NCBI GenBank assembly: GCA_038363925.1
Contig: JAQQWL010000006.1
Span: 4,134,501 to 4,198,500, forward strand
Direction: 5' to 3'
DNA from: Apiospora phragmitis
Taxonomy: Eukaryota > Ascomycota > Sordariomycetes > Amphisphaeriales > Apiosporaceae
Length of the DNA: 64,000 bases
Shown: positions 38,785 through 51,090 of the stretch, piece by piece
Layout: the number at the start of each line of letters is the position of its first letter
Position numbering within the stretch: position 1 is the first letter of the stretch
Notes under the pieces: generated by a model
The model's input: the letters and a program-made list of their open reading frames with translations, nothing else
Databases searched by the model: none
What the model was told of the DNA's origin: nothing
Made by a program: the position numbers and the translations under genes

Positions 38785-40474
38785 AGTTGCGTTTTCAGTC
38801 CGAGACTGTGTGTTCCTCGTTGGAGGGTGGGGGGTTGCTTCTGGCAAGGCACAGTGCGTGTGTGTTGACCTGGCTATGCAGTGCAATCCAGTGCAGGCAT
38901 GGAAGTAGTATAATTCCACGGGAGAATTATTAAAGAGAGGAGGGAAAGAATAAAAAAAGAAAAGAGGGCTGACGCATGAGGTTCTGGGTTGACCAATACA
39001 CTGGCTGTTATAAGTAAAACACCAGTGCCAATCTGCCGGGCGTACTTACTTTGACAGGCGGGTGAGGCGGATGCCAGCTACGCCTCTGACGGTAGGCTCC
39101 GGTCTCGCAAAACTTTAAGGGGCTAAAAGCCAAACGCCACCGGTTCGCCCTAGAACAAATAGTAGTCGAACTGACTAGAGGACGTCTCCAATGGCTGCAA
39201 TGAAGCACCCGTCTCTGGCTATAACAGTAAGCCCATTATAGTAATACTACTGACTATAGTGTATGTTGATCATGGTGATCGCCACTTGAGTTGCATTGCC
39301 TTGGGGCTAATGAGGTCTAGCAAAGGGGTGATTAGTCAAGGAGAGAAACACGACGCCAAACCCCTCGCGAACCTGGCCCGAATCAGTCTCGTATTATCGG
39401 CTCTCAAACCGGAAACATACTAAGTCTTCAGCCCGGCGAGGCATGCGGGGCCAACTGCCTTATCGCGTCCACTAGGACCGACGATAAGTAGCACCTTATT
39501 GGGCCAGGCTTAGCGCGGGTTTTCCAGCTCCTCCTGAATCTGCAGTAGCTGCGAAGGTGGATGACCAACGCCCCCCGTTGCTGAATCAGACTAGTAGGTT
39601 AGACCGATAAAATGTATTGCGGGGGAGCACGGGAGACCGGAGTGGGCGAAGAAAACCAGGTACATACTAACTAGATGGTGCCAGGGGTTCTTCATTATAC
39701 GCGAGACATTGTCGGGGTTCACCCCGGGGCACCAATAACCGAGCGACCAATGTGGACGCATAGCACATGGCATTTGGGCATTAGGTATTCCCGCATTCCC
39801 CATTGCCGTAAGCACTACTCCGCTAGATTCAGCCCAAAGAGCGGGTCAAACCTATAAGCGTTGCTGATGACTGGAACTAGTCGTTCGCATGCCTTGGCGC
39901 CTACTTGTTCGAGTCTACCGTCGCACACCTGTTTATCTTGCAGTAAATAGTCGGCCAGTATGTGCTTGGCTCTGTCCCTGGAAATAATCTGCGAGGGGTC
40001 CCAGTCTAGCCGGCGCCGTCTCGGGTTGGTACCTAAACTGATTCCGTCAACATTAGACCCGCAGAGCCAAGGTTCCTCTGCCGCTAGCCCCCTGTCCCTC
40101 GACTGCAATGAACCGATGCTGTACTTATATAGCTCTTGCCACCTGACACCTGCAGCATGACCGTTGGTACAAGACACAGTGACACACTGGCAGATGAGGG
40201 TGGTGGGGCTTCATGCACTCCCCTCAATCCCCTCCAATTTTGATGCACACGTTGCAGGCCTGTACGGCTGGGATGGCCGGGCCTACACGAGAAAAAGGAA
40301 ACAGACTCTGAGTGATGGGCCCGATAAAGAATGTGAACATAAGTTGATGATATCCTGCTCGTAAATCCTCTGTCTCCTTGCTTCCTCTCAGCGTCACTTT
40401 AAAGCAAGTCTTGTGTCTTCTTTCTGACTGTTTTGTTTTGTTTGTCATCCAATCTTGACCTTGGAGCAGTAATT
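38785..40474. other. Intergenic, one unsupported minus-strand ORF
   Basis: An open frame at 40177-39815 (minus, 120 codons) contains RRRRLDWDPSQIISRDRAKH and has a plausible coding composition, but I cannot place it in a family and its neighbours in frame contain stops. It may be a fragment of a larger lost gene. The last 300 bases are T-rich promoter-like sequence before the GMC gene. Confidence 0.4.
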
Positions 40475-42500
40475 ATGGCCTTGTACGACTTCATTGTTGT
40501 GGGCAGTATGTCTATATTTCCATATCAATGTGGCCTTCCTTGCCTTACTGACTATATGATTGAAGGTGGCCCTGCGGGCAGTGCCCTCGCCTCCTCCATC
40601 TCCCGTACCAGCGCCAAGCCCTCGGTGCTGCTCCTTGAAGCGGGCGGCAAGAACTCGGACCCCAATCTCCGCGTGGACGGAAAGCGGTGGCTCACCTTCA
40701 CCAACGAGGAGATGAACTGGGGGTTCAAGACAGCGCCACAAGAGCACTGCGACGGCCGGTCGATTGACTACTCGGGCGGGCGCGGCCTGGGCGGAAGCTC
40801 GGCCATCAACTTCGGCGTCTACACCATCGGCGCGTGGGACGACTACGACGAATGGGCGCGCGTGACTGGCAACGATACTGCATTCGGCTGGAACGCCAGT
40901 AAGTGTCACCCTCCCCGTCAAATCTTATCTGGGAAAATGTAAGACTGCTCTGACAATCATCGAAAAGTGCAAAAGCGCTTCAAGCAGCTCGAGAACTTCA
41001 GCAAGAAGCGGCCGGCGCACGTGGCGGAGAAGTTCGCCAAGCCTGACATGGCGAACCACGGGACCGACGGCCTGCTTAACGTCGGATTCTCGGCCGAGTG
41101 GGAGGACGACGTGGTGCCGATGCTCGAGGTCTTCGAGAAGGGCGGCTTCCCGATCAACCCGGACCACAACTCGGGCGACCCCATCGGCATGTCGGCGCTG
41201 ATCAGCTCGGCGCGCAACGGCAAGCGCTCCACGGCCCAGGACCTGTACGCCGACAAGCCCGAGAACCTCACGATTATCACCTGTCAGAAGGTCCGCAAGT
41301 TGATTCTGGAGGGCCGCAAGGTTGTTGGTGTCGAGACTAAGGATGCGAAATGTGAGTGAGTCCGGCGTAACATTGTGCCACTGCTCACTCCCAGTGAGAG
41401 TTTGCCATGTGGCTGACTTGATTCTCAGATCATGCCAGTAAGGAGGTGATCATTTCAGCGGGTGCTCTCAACTCACCCGCCATCCTCATGCACTCCGGCA
41501 TTGGACCCAAGAGCCAATTAGAGAAGCACAACATCCCCGTCGTCCTCGACGTCTCCGCCGTAGGCCAAGGGCTCCGCGACCACAACTTCTGCCCCCTGGT
41601 ATACTCCCGAAGCGAGACCAGCACCGCCCGGAAGGCCTTCTACGGCGACCAGAAGGCCATGGACGCCGCGCTGGAGCAGTGGAAGCAGGACGGCACGGGC
41701 CCGTGGTCCAAGTTCGCGTGCCAGGCAGGCATCGGCTTCTTCAAGCTGCCGGCGCTCCCCAGCCACCCGGCCTTCCGGGCGCTGCCCGCGTCCGAGCAGG
41801 CCCTCCTGCAGAAGCCGACGGTGCCGCACTACGAGGTCTTCACGCACTTCCCGATGCACTGGTTCCTCCACCAGTTCCCGCCCGAGAAGCTGAATTATTC
41901 GTGCCTGCTCGTCTTCCTGTACAACGCCCAGGCCCGCGGCGAGGTCACGCTGCAGTCGGCCGACCCCGAGGTCCCGCTCCGGTTCGACCCGCGCGTGCTG
42001 AGCGAGGCGTTCGACCGCACCGCCGCCGTCATGGCGCTGCGCGACGTCCTCGACCGCGTCGTCCGGAGCGCGGACTACCAGAAGGACACGTTGGGGGGGT
42101 TGGCGGCGCCTGCGGGCGACAGTGACGAGGAGTTGCTGGCGTACTGGAAGTAGGTATTAGTTCCATTTCACTGACTTGTTTCCCCTATCCTCCCACACCA
42201 CCGGCCAGCCCCCTTTTAAAGTTACGAGCACATGGGAAATTAACAATTGAAAACAGGAAAACCATTTCATCGTCGTGGCACATGACGGGTACGTTGAAGA
42301 TGGGTCCCGCCGGCGGTGCCCCTGATGCCGTGGTGGACCCGGAATTCCGCGTCGTGGGAATCGAGGGGCTGCGGGTGGCCGACATGTCGGTAGCCCCCGT
42401 GCTGATCAGCGGCCACATCCAGGCGGCGGCTTATGCGACCGGCTTGACGTGTGCTGAGAAGGTGGCCCAACAGCATGGGCTGAATGCCGGCCTAAGCTAA
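40475..42500 (+). CDS. GMC oxidoreductase, intact, five exons
   Basis: FAD-dependent alcohol/aldehyde-type oxidoreductase of the glucose-methanol-choline family. Exons 40475-40505, 40566-40898, 40968-41351, 41429-42149 and 42257-42500 join in frame to give 570 residues, the normal family length. Two acceptors (40565, 40967) are AAG rather than CAG or TAG. Landmarks: MALYDFIVVGSGPAGSALAS with VLLLEAGG (ADP-binding fold), GGRGLGGSSAINFGVYTIG (GMC signature 1), EVIISAGALNSPAILMHSGI (signature 2), and near the C-terminus SSWHMTGTLKMGPAGG, with the proton-abstracting His, then VVDPEFRVVGIEGLRVADMS. No signal peptide, so a cytosolic role is likely. An SDR gene lies 1.1 kb downstream. The substrate cannot be deduced. 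Confidence 0.93.
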
Positions 42501-43584
42501 CCAAAAAAGCACTTCACCGGGCCTATTGTGGACATAGATCGATAGATGCGTGGAGCGCTTTCGTTTAGCGAGTCGGGTTTGAGCTAGAGACACTCACAGT
42601 CAGCTTTGGTGGGCATATTTAGAGGGGACATATACCAATGCATGAAAGCAATCTTGTTTGAATTACTCACTTTTATCAACTACGCGTAGTAATACTTGAC
42701 TTGGCCTTGAGTATTGCAAATACGCTAGGCCTCTAGCGGCTGTGACTGGGAGGCGACACTAGCGATTGGACTGTATCCTGGGAACAGGGAGATTTATGTG
42801 ATCACGTGGTAATAGCAAGGTCAGTTTGTCAGGGGCGGTAAGACGGCTTCTGTAGGGCTGAGATTAGAACTGTTCGTACGGTCCTGAGACGTCGAACTAT
42901 GCAGGTCCCATGGTCAGCGTTCCTCAGTGAAGATGAACCCTCACTTCTTCGCACAACCGAGGTTAGCCGCCGTTTGTGGCTGCGTCTTTATTGCATTCTC
43001 CGAAGGATCAGAGATTCTAGTGCTTATATAATTCTCTGTGCCACATGAGGATGCCGCATGGAACATCTTTGACATAGACTAAACTTACTTGATTACACAG
43101 GCGGCTTTACGCTCGGATTTTAGCCCTTGTTCGATTCATACCTCCTTTCCTGGCTGGTACTCAAGGTGCTGCCAAACCCATTTGACATGATGCCCAAGGT
43201 CATCTGCGAACAGTAATCCTTCTGATATTTCCCATTATGTATAGCAGAGCGGTCACTGGCCCCTTTTGTTGCCTTATCCCGGTACTCAGCCAGCTCTGCC
43301 AAGTATTACGCATAGTGTCGTGAGCCTCTTATGATCACAAGTTGAAATCTCTTCGTGTCATTCATATGCCCTCAGGTCGTATTCCATCGTATGAACCATA
43401 TAAAATCAATAGCTGTCAAGCTTATAGTTGTATTTTAGGCATTATAAATACTTATAAATAGATGCACACAGATGCTGGAATATTTCAAGCGGATATCAGA
43501 GTATCAACAGCCACAGCCAATATGAAGCAAGGACTATACAAATTCTGAATTACCATCACTCATCTACCATAACCGTTTTTCCAG
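42501..43584. other. Intergenic, no gene seen
   Basis: AT-biased sequence with only short, motif-free frames on both strands. It separates the GMC gene from the SDR gene and may contain the terminator of the former and the promoter of the latter. Confidence 0.5.
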
Positions 43585-44721
43585 ATGGCACCGAACTCTT
43601 TTTCGAACCCCAGGAGTTGCCGTCGTGATCGGATCTGGTTATTACTATCAGGTTGCCAAAATGCTGACTCGAGCATAGAATACTGAAGATTTCGTGAAGC
43701 TATTGGGATTGGAAAAGCCACTACACTTGCCTATGCACGCAATGGGACCCGCAGACTCGTTCTAGCCGACCTCAACGAGTCCGGGGTCCAGAAGACAGCG
43801 CTGCAGGCTAAGCAGGAGGCAACCCATGATGAATTCGCTGTCATCGCGCTGCACGCAGATGTACGAAGATACGCAAGCGTGGAGAACGTCTTCGAGACGG
43901 CTGTCAAGAAGTTTGGGCGGATCGACTACAGCGTAACCACCGCCGGTGTAAGTCCAGACATACGAGCAGTCCTTTCCACATTTCAAGCATATGATTCCGT
44001 TTATACGCTAATGTGTATCACGAAACAACAAAGATCTTCAAAACTCAAGGCCTCCTCGCCGATAACGCCCTCGATTTCTATGATGACGTCCAGGAGACCA
44101 ACGACAAGGGGATTCTGCACCACACCAAGGCCGCCATCCGCGTCATGTTGGAGCAAGAAGCTCTGGTGATCCAAGACGTCGACCGCGTCCATGTCATTGG
44201 CCGCGGCGCCATCGTGAACGTGTGCTCCATCGCCGGCTTGGTGGCAGTACCCGGCAACATCGAGTACGTGGCTACCAAGTTCGCAGCAGTCGCCTTACCA
44301 AAACAGCTGGTACGTATTTGCAGCTCTGCATTTTTACCCCCTATTGTGCGTGTTTCGCGTGTGCTTCCATACGATTTCGTGTGTTTCTGTCTTTCTTTTA
44401 TCGTTTTCTCCTTCACCCCTTAGCCAACGTGAACCGAAGTCAACTAACCAATATGCGACCACTAGCAAGCGAATACGGCAGCTCTCAGATCCGCATTAAC
44501 GCTGTTCGTCGGGGGCCATCGAAACGCCCTTGCCGGAGCGTCTCGTCGCTACCGCACCCGAGTCTAGGACTGCCTTGTCCCAGGGCGCCTCGCTGAAGCG
44601 CTTGGGTGATGTGGAGGAGGTTGCGGATGCCATTCTGTTTCTCACGAGCAACGTGGGCAACTTTGTCCATGGCAGTACTATGACGGTCGATGGCGGATAT
44701 GCCAACAATGGTCCCATGTAG
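43585..44721 (+). pseudogene. Short-chain dehydrogenase/reductase, frame-broken
   Basis: A classical SDR, NAD(P)-dependent oxidoreductase. The N-terminal strand GVAVVIGS is followed, after an intron ending at about 43709, by IGIGKATTLAYARNG (the TGxxxGIG-type cofactor loop) and LVLADLNESGVQ. Then come DVRRYASVENVFETAVKKFG, the VTTAG motif (NNAG equivalent), IVNVCSIAG with the catalytic Ser and EYVATKFAAV with the Tyr-x3-Lys pair. Later exons give SEYGSSQIRINAV and, after the break, ETPLPERLVA and HGSTMTVDGGYANNGPM. The break is the G5 run 44511-44515, where six Gs would give VRRGAIETP. The 5' start is not clear because the expected frame does not open with ATG. Apart from this, catalytic residues are all kept. 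The substrate is unknown. Confidence 0.78.
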
Positions 44722-45352
44722 GGGGTTGGGAAACAGATAATTACTTGCCTTATCACGCTTTTCCTTCGGTCTTTTCCGTTTAGCAATATTCTTTAGTCTT
44801 TTCATTCAATTTCTCTAGCTAATTACAATATCACATCTTCCACATAGAGAAGAGACTCGTAACCAGCAATCACGTCACTCATATCAATGCCAAGCATGCA
44901 TGTTATGTAAATAGGGGTCACGTCACGAGACCCGCGAATCTGATCACCTGATATTCCCAATAAGCTTATCGGAACACATTTCAAGAGACGAATGTGCTAC
45001 CCGTGTCCAATATCCCTTAATACCAAGTATCTTTGTAAAGGTAACACAGCTGAACTTACCCATCCAGAGCTGTACCACGTATGAGGTAGAAACTTTTCAT
45101 CTACTGAAAGATCAGATGCGTAGTGCGACACATTCATCAGGAGAGGTTACAATGATGGCATGACCTAAACTGATCTATCCGAGCAAAGACTAACTTTGAT
45201 ACCTCATGCACGGCAAAAACAAATCGGTAGATTGGTTTCATCAACCAGAGATGCTAATGCTCAAATGGATTATGGTTGAGCCCAACTCGCACACTCAATT
45301 TAATGTTTAGTGCTCTACCCCTGACTGCAATGTTTAGCGTTCGGAACTAACG
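44722..45352. other. Intergenic, no gene seen
   Basis: No coding frame with a motif, repeat or RNA gene is visible. The sequence is moderately AT-rich. Confidence 0.5.
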
Positions 45353-47542
45353 ATGTTCCGTTTTGTATCATGTGCTGGTCAATGCTCTGATGAACATCTC
45401 ATCCTTGGACGCATTTTTGCTTCTCTAAAACTCGTCAACGTTAGATCAAGCTATCCTGGAGTTCCCAGTCGACCAATCCAGAAGGCTTCATTTCATGGTG
45501 CTCGATCACAAACCAGCTGTTGTTGCGAGGAATCTCATATTCTTCCACTTATTCAACGAAGCCGCCACAGAGAAGGATGAAGAAAAGGCTCATCACTTAT
45601 TCTGCGCCTTGGCATATCCGTTCACTGTGTCAATTCTCCCACCATTCGCCTGGGAGAAGCTACAGAAGACAATCAGGGCACTGCTGTATGACCTTGAGGA
45701 CGAGAATCAACCGATATCGTGGGCTCATATTGCAAGAGAGGACATCAAACCACTGTGTCACGTACTGCGGCAATGGCAGCCAGTCCCAAAGGGACCTTAT
45801 TCCACCAAGAAAATACGCGTCTTAGTGGATCTAGGCCAGGTCGTTAACAACATTGAATATTGGGAAGGAGGTAGCAAACTCGACCGCCGGTTCTTTCAAG
45901 ACTTTGGGACTGTCGCATTGCCCCTGTCAGACGCTGAAAGAATCGAGCCCGATCTGGCTAAGCTACTGAGGGCATATTGCAATAAGGCTTCGGGAAGCAA
46001 GGCTCAACTGAGCACATATATCAACAGGACTTGGACAACCAACATCACAATGATCGATCTTGACTGGGAAAAGAAGGAGAGTATGAAGATCCTGATATGA
46101 GCATGATGCCACTCATGACGGCGGAAATGTTAATTTCAGCCATCGATGAATCCTTCAGCGGGAGTTCTTCGCCAAAGGCAGCGCGGTTGAACTCATGGCA
46201 AGATACTTCATGCTGGTAGCGTCCAGGTTTAGTCGCATACGCGAACAGCTTCAAGTCGAGATGCGAATATAGGAGATGGCCGATGGACTGGAGGGTATGA
46301 GACACGACCCACCCCAAAGCCCAGAGCTTGGTAGCGACATCGCCTCTAGAGACAGAGCTAAACCTCGGAAGCGATTTCATGTCATTCACATGAGCAACAT
46401 TCCGTGGGTCTCCCTATATCCGAAGTACGCAACGGTGCATTCGAGAATCCAGCTGACAACCAATGTAGTGACTACACCGGAGGTCCACTTACATCGTTTC
46501 TATATGGCGTACCGGTGCTGAAAACGGGACATGGAACTGGCCTGACGGCATCAGTGTTGAAGAACCCTCCCGATGGGATTCGATCAACCAGTACCTTGCC
46601 GAGTATCTCCTGATGTACGACCGGAAGATGATCGAGTCTCACTTCCACGTGAAACTCTCGCGCACCACAACCGAAGGCTACGAGGATGCTATGTACCCAC
46701 TGATGCCATACTATAAGTGGGAGCGCGTGCCAGGTCCATCGAAGCCCATGGAATATGAGCAGCTCATGCCCCAGGCCTCGCTGACGAAGTGGCTTTATTC
46801 GCATTTTCTCAAGATATGCATACCTTACAAACGGGGACCGGCCTTTGACCAGGTTTACGCGCCCCTCAACCTGACTATGTTCATGCGAATCCTCGTTCAC
46901 GTGTCGGAGCTTGGCTATCCAGCCCACTGGCTTTTCACGTTGATCAACAACCTTCTCGGTGGCGAAGTGACGACAACGGCACGGGCGCCTCGGAGATATG
47001 TGCTGAAGACCCAGGACGTCGACAAGGCCTACCACCTTCGGAAGATGTCGGTCGAGCCCTGCAAGATGGAGTTCGCTACTCTTATCAGCCTCTGGCAGTC
47101 ACTGCTTCCGTTTGGCCTGATCACATCCAACAACGTGCTCGCACCGATCGAGGAAATCCAAGAACACACCGTCGAATTCCCTCCATTCTCCCACCCCGAG
47201 TCCAGCTACGTCCCGCACTTCATGCTGGTGTTCTGGAACCGGCAGAAGCTGGAAGAGCCCCCGGCCAACATCTGGTCGCTGCTCCTGGACGACGAGACCG
47301 GGGACACGACCACCTCCGCCCGGTCCGCCAGGAGCGAGGCTGTGCGCATCGTGACCACGTCCCAGTGGTCTACCGATCGCGATGCCGCGACGTTCTGGCT
47401 GCGCCGGAGCGATATGGCGGAGATGGTTCGGGACGACTGGCTTCTCTACGTCTGGCAGACCGATTTCTGGGACAGGCAGTCTAGCGGGTTGAGTTTGAAA
47501 AGCGCAGAGGTAACATCGCGCCCCTTCGGGGATGCCGAGTAG
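45353..47542 (+). pseudogene. DUF4470 domain protein, multiply broken
   Basis: A large fungal protein of unknown function with the N-terminal DUF4470-type segment VLDHKPAVVARNLIFFHL at 45495 onward, the pattern seen in many MYND-type or TTC4-neighbouring proteins. Further blocks: LPPFAWEKLQKTIRALLYDL, VELMARYFMLVASRFSRIRE, KRFHVIHMSNIP joined through an intron (46404-46468) to DYTGGPLTSFLYGVPVLK, then YLAEYLLMYDRKMIESHF and an open 309-codon C-terminus with PWERVPGPSK-like linkers and FMLVFWNRQKL. Slips are visible near 46079 (a missing G), 46157 (a missing T) and 46571 (C3 where four would be in frame), and a TAG at 46270 lies in the frame between two blocks. Either a decayed gene or an error-rich sequence. 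No biochemical role can be stated. Confidence 0.6.
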
Positions 47543-48726
47543 GATTCATTGTACGGATCCGATGCATTGCGGCCAGTGTCTCAGATTGTTTATTTCGAAT
47601 TTGGCTGCGAATGGAACTCGGGTTTCACTCATGCAGTACCGGTTTGCTAAAACCTCAGAGCTACCAGATCAGGCATGTCTTTGTTAGGGAGGTCAAGAGC
47701 GTCCCATGCTGGAGCCTTTCCGCCTGGGCAGTAGCTGGTTATCTGTGAAGCGAGGCAGTCAACAGACGATGGCCAACGGCAGAGGCTATGCCGGGCAGGA
47801 AGGACAAAAACATGCTCCAAGCTGATAAGGCACTCGTCGGTGGACCGACACAGCATAAAATGGAATCTGTGAAGTGCTGGAGAGACATAGAGGATTCGAT
47901 AGGTTGTTTGGTATCCATTTGGGCGCTTGCTGGATTGACAGTGTCATGGCTGAGTTCGTGGTTTGAGGGGCTCTTTCTGGGTAGGAATTCTGCCGCATTC
48001 TCGGAGATCCCACAGCCAATGCTTCATTCAGTATGTGTACCCCACACCATACACTTGGCGGTTTGCTGCAGTGTCATTTGATACCTCTCGTAGGCTAAAC
48101 CAGGCAACCACTGTTTGCCTTGTGAGCCGCCTTGTGGGGGGCGCAGGCAGTGCTGCTGCTATAATTAGGTAGGTTGCAGCCTGCTGTCTGGAGCCTTTAT
48201 TGATACGTGCACCTACATGTACCAGACGTATGTGTGTCTGACTTCCAATCATGCCCGTACACGGGACAATGACTTTGGAATTATGTAGATGTAGAAACAT
48301 CTTTTCACAGGCACCTACCTACATGTAAATTAGGGTTGCATCAACTAGGCCTTACCACTCGATTCTGGGATTGGCTGGGTTGGCACGGCGTGTGACTCTT
48401 TCTCGCTGGACCACCATCGCAGTCTTTTGAACACCCAACCATTGATATTTTCGATGCATCAAGTCTTACACACCTCAAGCCTTGCTGCCCAAGTAACACC
48501 TGGATTATTTATATTATTACGGCCCCCATCCTCAGTCCCACTGATTCTTCCCATTGATTCTTCCCATCCACTTACCATCTCGTCTCAGTGCTGACCATTC
48601 CGAGCCAATACCTCAGTACACATTTGAGAATTGCCTCGCCAACACCAAATCATTTGATCCAACACCCCAATCTCATCAGCATCATCACGCACCTTGCAAT
48701 CTTGGCCTTACAAACCTTAGCACAAC
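47543..48726. other. Intergenic, promoter of the AAA+ gene at its end
   Basis: No supported gene. The 48400-48726 part is C/T-rich with CATC and CCAT repeats, as in a fungal promoter and leader before the ATPase start at 48727. Confidence 0.5.
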
Positions 48727-51090
48727 ATGGCGCCTCTCATCGTCGAGGACGAGATTCTCAACGGGACCACCGAGGTAGCACATCGTCCCGAGGAAGGCAC
48801 AAATGGACCACCGGAGAAGGCACCTTCCGTTGCAGCCACCTCAAACGGCCACGTACATGCAGAAGAGCATCACCGAAGATGTTGCTGCTGCTGCCAGCGA
48901 CGTTCCAAGGAAAGTGTGAAGAAAGAAGCGGAAGAGAAACCCCAAGCGCCCAAAGACTCCAAGACCGAGGAACAGAAGGTATATGAGAAAAAGGACAAAA
49001 CGAACGGCGACAACGAGCAGAGCAAGGAGCCCCAAGACGAAGCCATGAAGTGCGAGATCAAGCATCTAGACCGCAAGTTCGATGACAAGGATGAGGCGTT
49101 TTTCGCTGAGGTAAGCAACCCACTACTCCCAGCTCTTCCCTCGAGCACTACTGACTTCCTACCTACAGCGCAAGGACGAGATTGAAAAGCCCGAGCAGAA
49201 GGACTGGTGGCGTCTGTACGCTATCTGTATCGTGCGGCACTTTTCCTACGCCGACACCGCAATAGATACACGGCTGTACGTAAATCGGGCGCCTCTGCGG
49301 CAATTGGTGTATGATGTTATTGGAAACTACCCATGCGAGTCCATAGACGTCAAGGAGGTCCAGATCAGCGCCCCCTACTACTGCCTATTTCACTACCGCC
49401 AGGAGCTGGAGGCCGTGGGCGTCTCACGATTCGAGAATGCGGGCGACGATGAGTCTCTCGGGCAACTGACGATACTGCTGAACTGGATCAAGAAACATTT
49501 CGAGCTGGAAATTGCAGCCCACGAACGCTGCGTAGCCAACCAAGTCAAAGCCATTGCCTTCGAAAATTTGTGGACGCTCTTCCGACCTGGAACGCTTGTA
49601 CTTGCCAAGATGCTCAACAGCCCCCGCGGCTTCCGCGTTCGGGATCACTGGGATGATGATGACTATAACGACGAAGGGCGAGCGGGCCTGGTGTTGCGGG
49701 CCGAGTTCATTGACTTTGATGGCGACGGCTTGGGCACGCGCGAGCTGGAGCTTTTCCTCCCAAAGTACACGGGCAATCGTGAGTTATCCGAACTCGTTAC
49801 GATGCCACTAAACCTTATGGATGACGCGGCGGCGACACGCGAGCTACTGTTGAAGCGCGGAAGGACTATGGAAAGCTATACCGGCCAGCACTTTCTGCAG
49901 TACAATGGCGTGGGTCTGAAGCATGAAAGACATGGCATCCAGCGAATCCACGTGAGCGGTCGTGTCATGATTGACTGCAAGACCTTTCACAAAGAAAGGC
50001 CTAATGACGCTTTCACAGTGGAGGAGCTGTCGCCCCAGGACGAGAAGGAAGCCGAACGTCGGGCGGAGAAGCGAGCAATGCGGGGCTACGTAGCCGATAC
50101 CACCACTATGGACGAGAAGGAGGCACCGGAGCAACGGCCGCTATCGGACAAGGAGGCTATCATAGCAACATCGCTGGTACGCGGATACGCATTCACCAAT
50201 AAGGAGTTCCTGGAGTTCTCTGTGGAGAACCTGTCGGAGATCGTGTGGAACATACGGTGTTTCGATGAGCTGGTGCTGGAAGCGGGCACAAAGCGAACTG
50301 TGCAGGCGCTGGTGTCGATGCACTCGACACGGCAATCCAACTTCGACGACATTGTGAAGGGTAAGGGCAAGGCCTGGTGTGTGTGTTGCACGGTCCTCCT
50401 GGTGTGGGCAAGACGCTGACGGCCGAATGCGTGGCTGAGTTCGTCCAACGACCGCTGTACATGGTGTCGTCGGGCGACCTGGGCACTGAGGCCAGCCACC
50501 TCGACCGCGAGCTGGCACGTATCATGCGTATGACGTCAGCCTGGCGCGCCGTGCTGCTCATCGACGAGGCCGACGTATTTCTTGAGCAGCGCTCGCCGCA
50601 TAACATGCACCGCAACGCCATGGTCAGCGTCTTCCTGCGCCTGCTGGAGTACTTTTCCGGCATTTTGTTCCTCACCACCAACCGCGTCAAGTTTTTCGAC
50701 GAGGCCTTCAAGAGCCGCATCCACATCCCGATTCGCTACACCAACCTGTCGCAGGAGTCGCGGCTGCAGATCTGGCGCAACTTCCTGGCCCGCATAGCCC
50801 GCAGCGAGGGCGACGAGGGTTCGGACGAGGCCGCGAAGCCCCTCGTCAGTGAGAAGGAACTCGCCACCCTGGCCGAGCACGACCTCAACGGCCGGCAGAT
50901 CAAGAACGTCATCAAGGCAGCCGAGAGCTTGGCTGCCTTCGAGGGCAAGCCGCTTAACATGGAGCAGCTGCAGGAGGTCACCAAGATCCAGGCCCGCTTC
51001 GAGGCCGACCTGGCGCGCCACGGTGATATCGATTACACCGCACCTGGGGCCTCCAGGAAGGATGCAGAGCACCAACAGATGTTTATTTAG
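48727..51090 (+). pseudogene. Fungal AAA+ ATPase, one base missing at the Walker A region
   Basis: A single-AAA-domain fungal protein with a long N-terminal region of the type common in ascomycete AAA family ATPases. Exon 1 48727-49110 encodes a charged, Lys/Glu-rich head with CCCCCQRRS; intron 49111-49168; exon 2 continues in frame. The N-terminal conserved part includes NLWTLFRPGTLVLAK and VLRAEFIDFDGDGLG. Close to the ATP site the reading KGKGKA breaks; one more G near 50371 would give GLVCVLHGPPGVGKTLTAEC, the Walker A loop. The remainder is open to 51090: AVLLIDEADVFLEQR (Walker B), FLTTNRVKFFDEAFKSRIHI with sensor and arginine-finger region, and LNGRQIKNVIKAAESLA. The translation is about 780 residues. 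Mechanism: ATP-driven remodelling of an unknown partner. Confidence 0.83.

Noticed and set aside
39815..40177. 120-codon minus-strand ORF as a real gene
   Set aside because: Composition is plausible, but there is no recognisable family, and neighbouring exons could not be joined.
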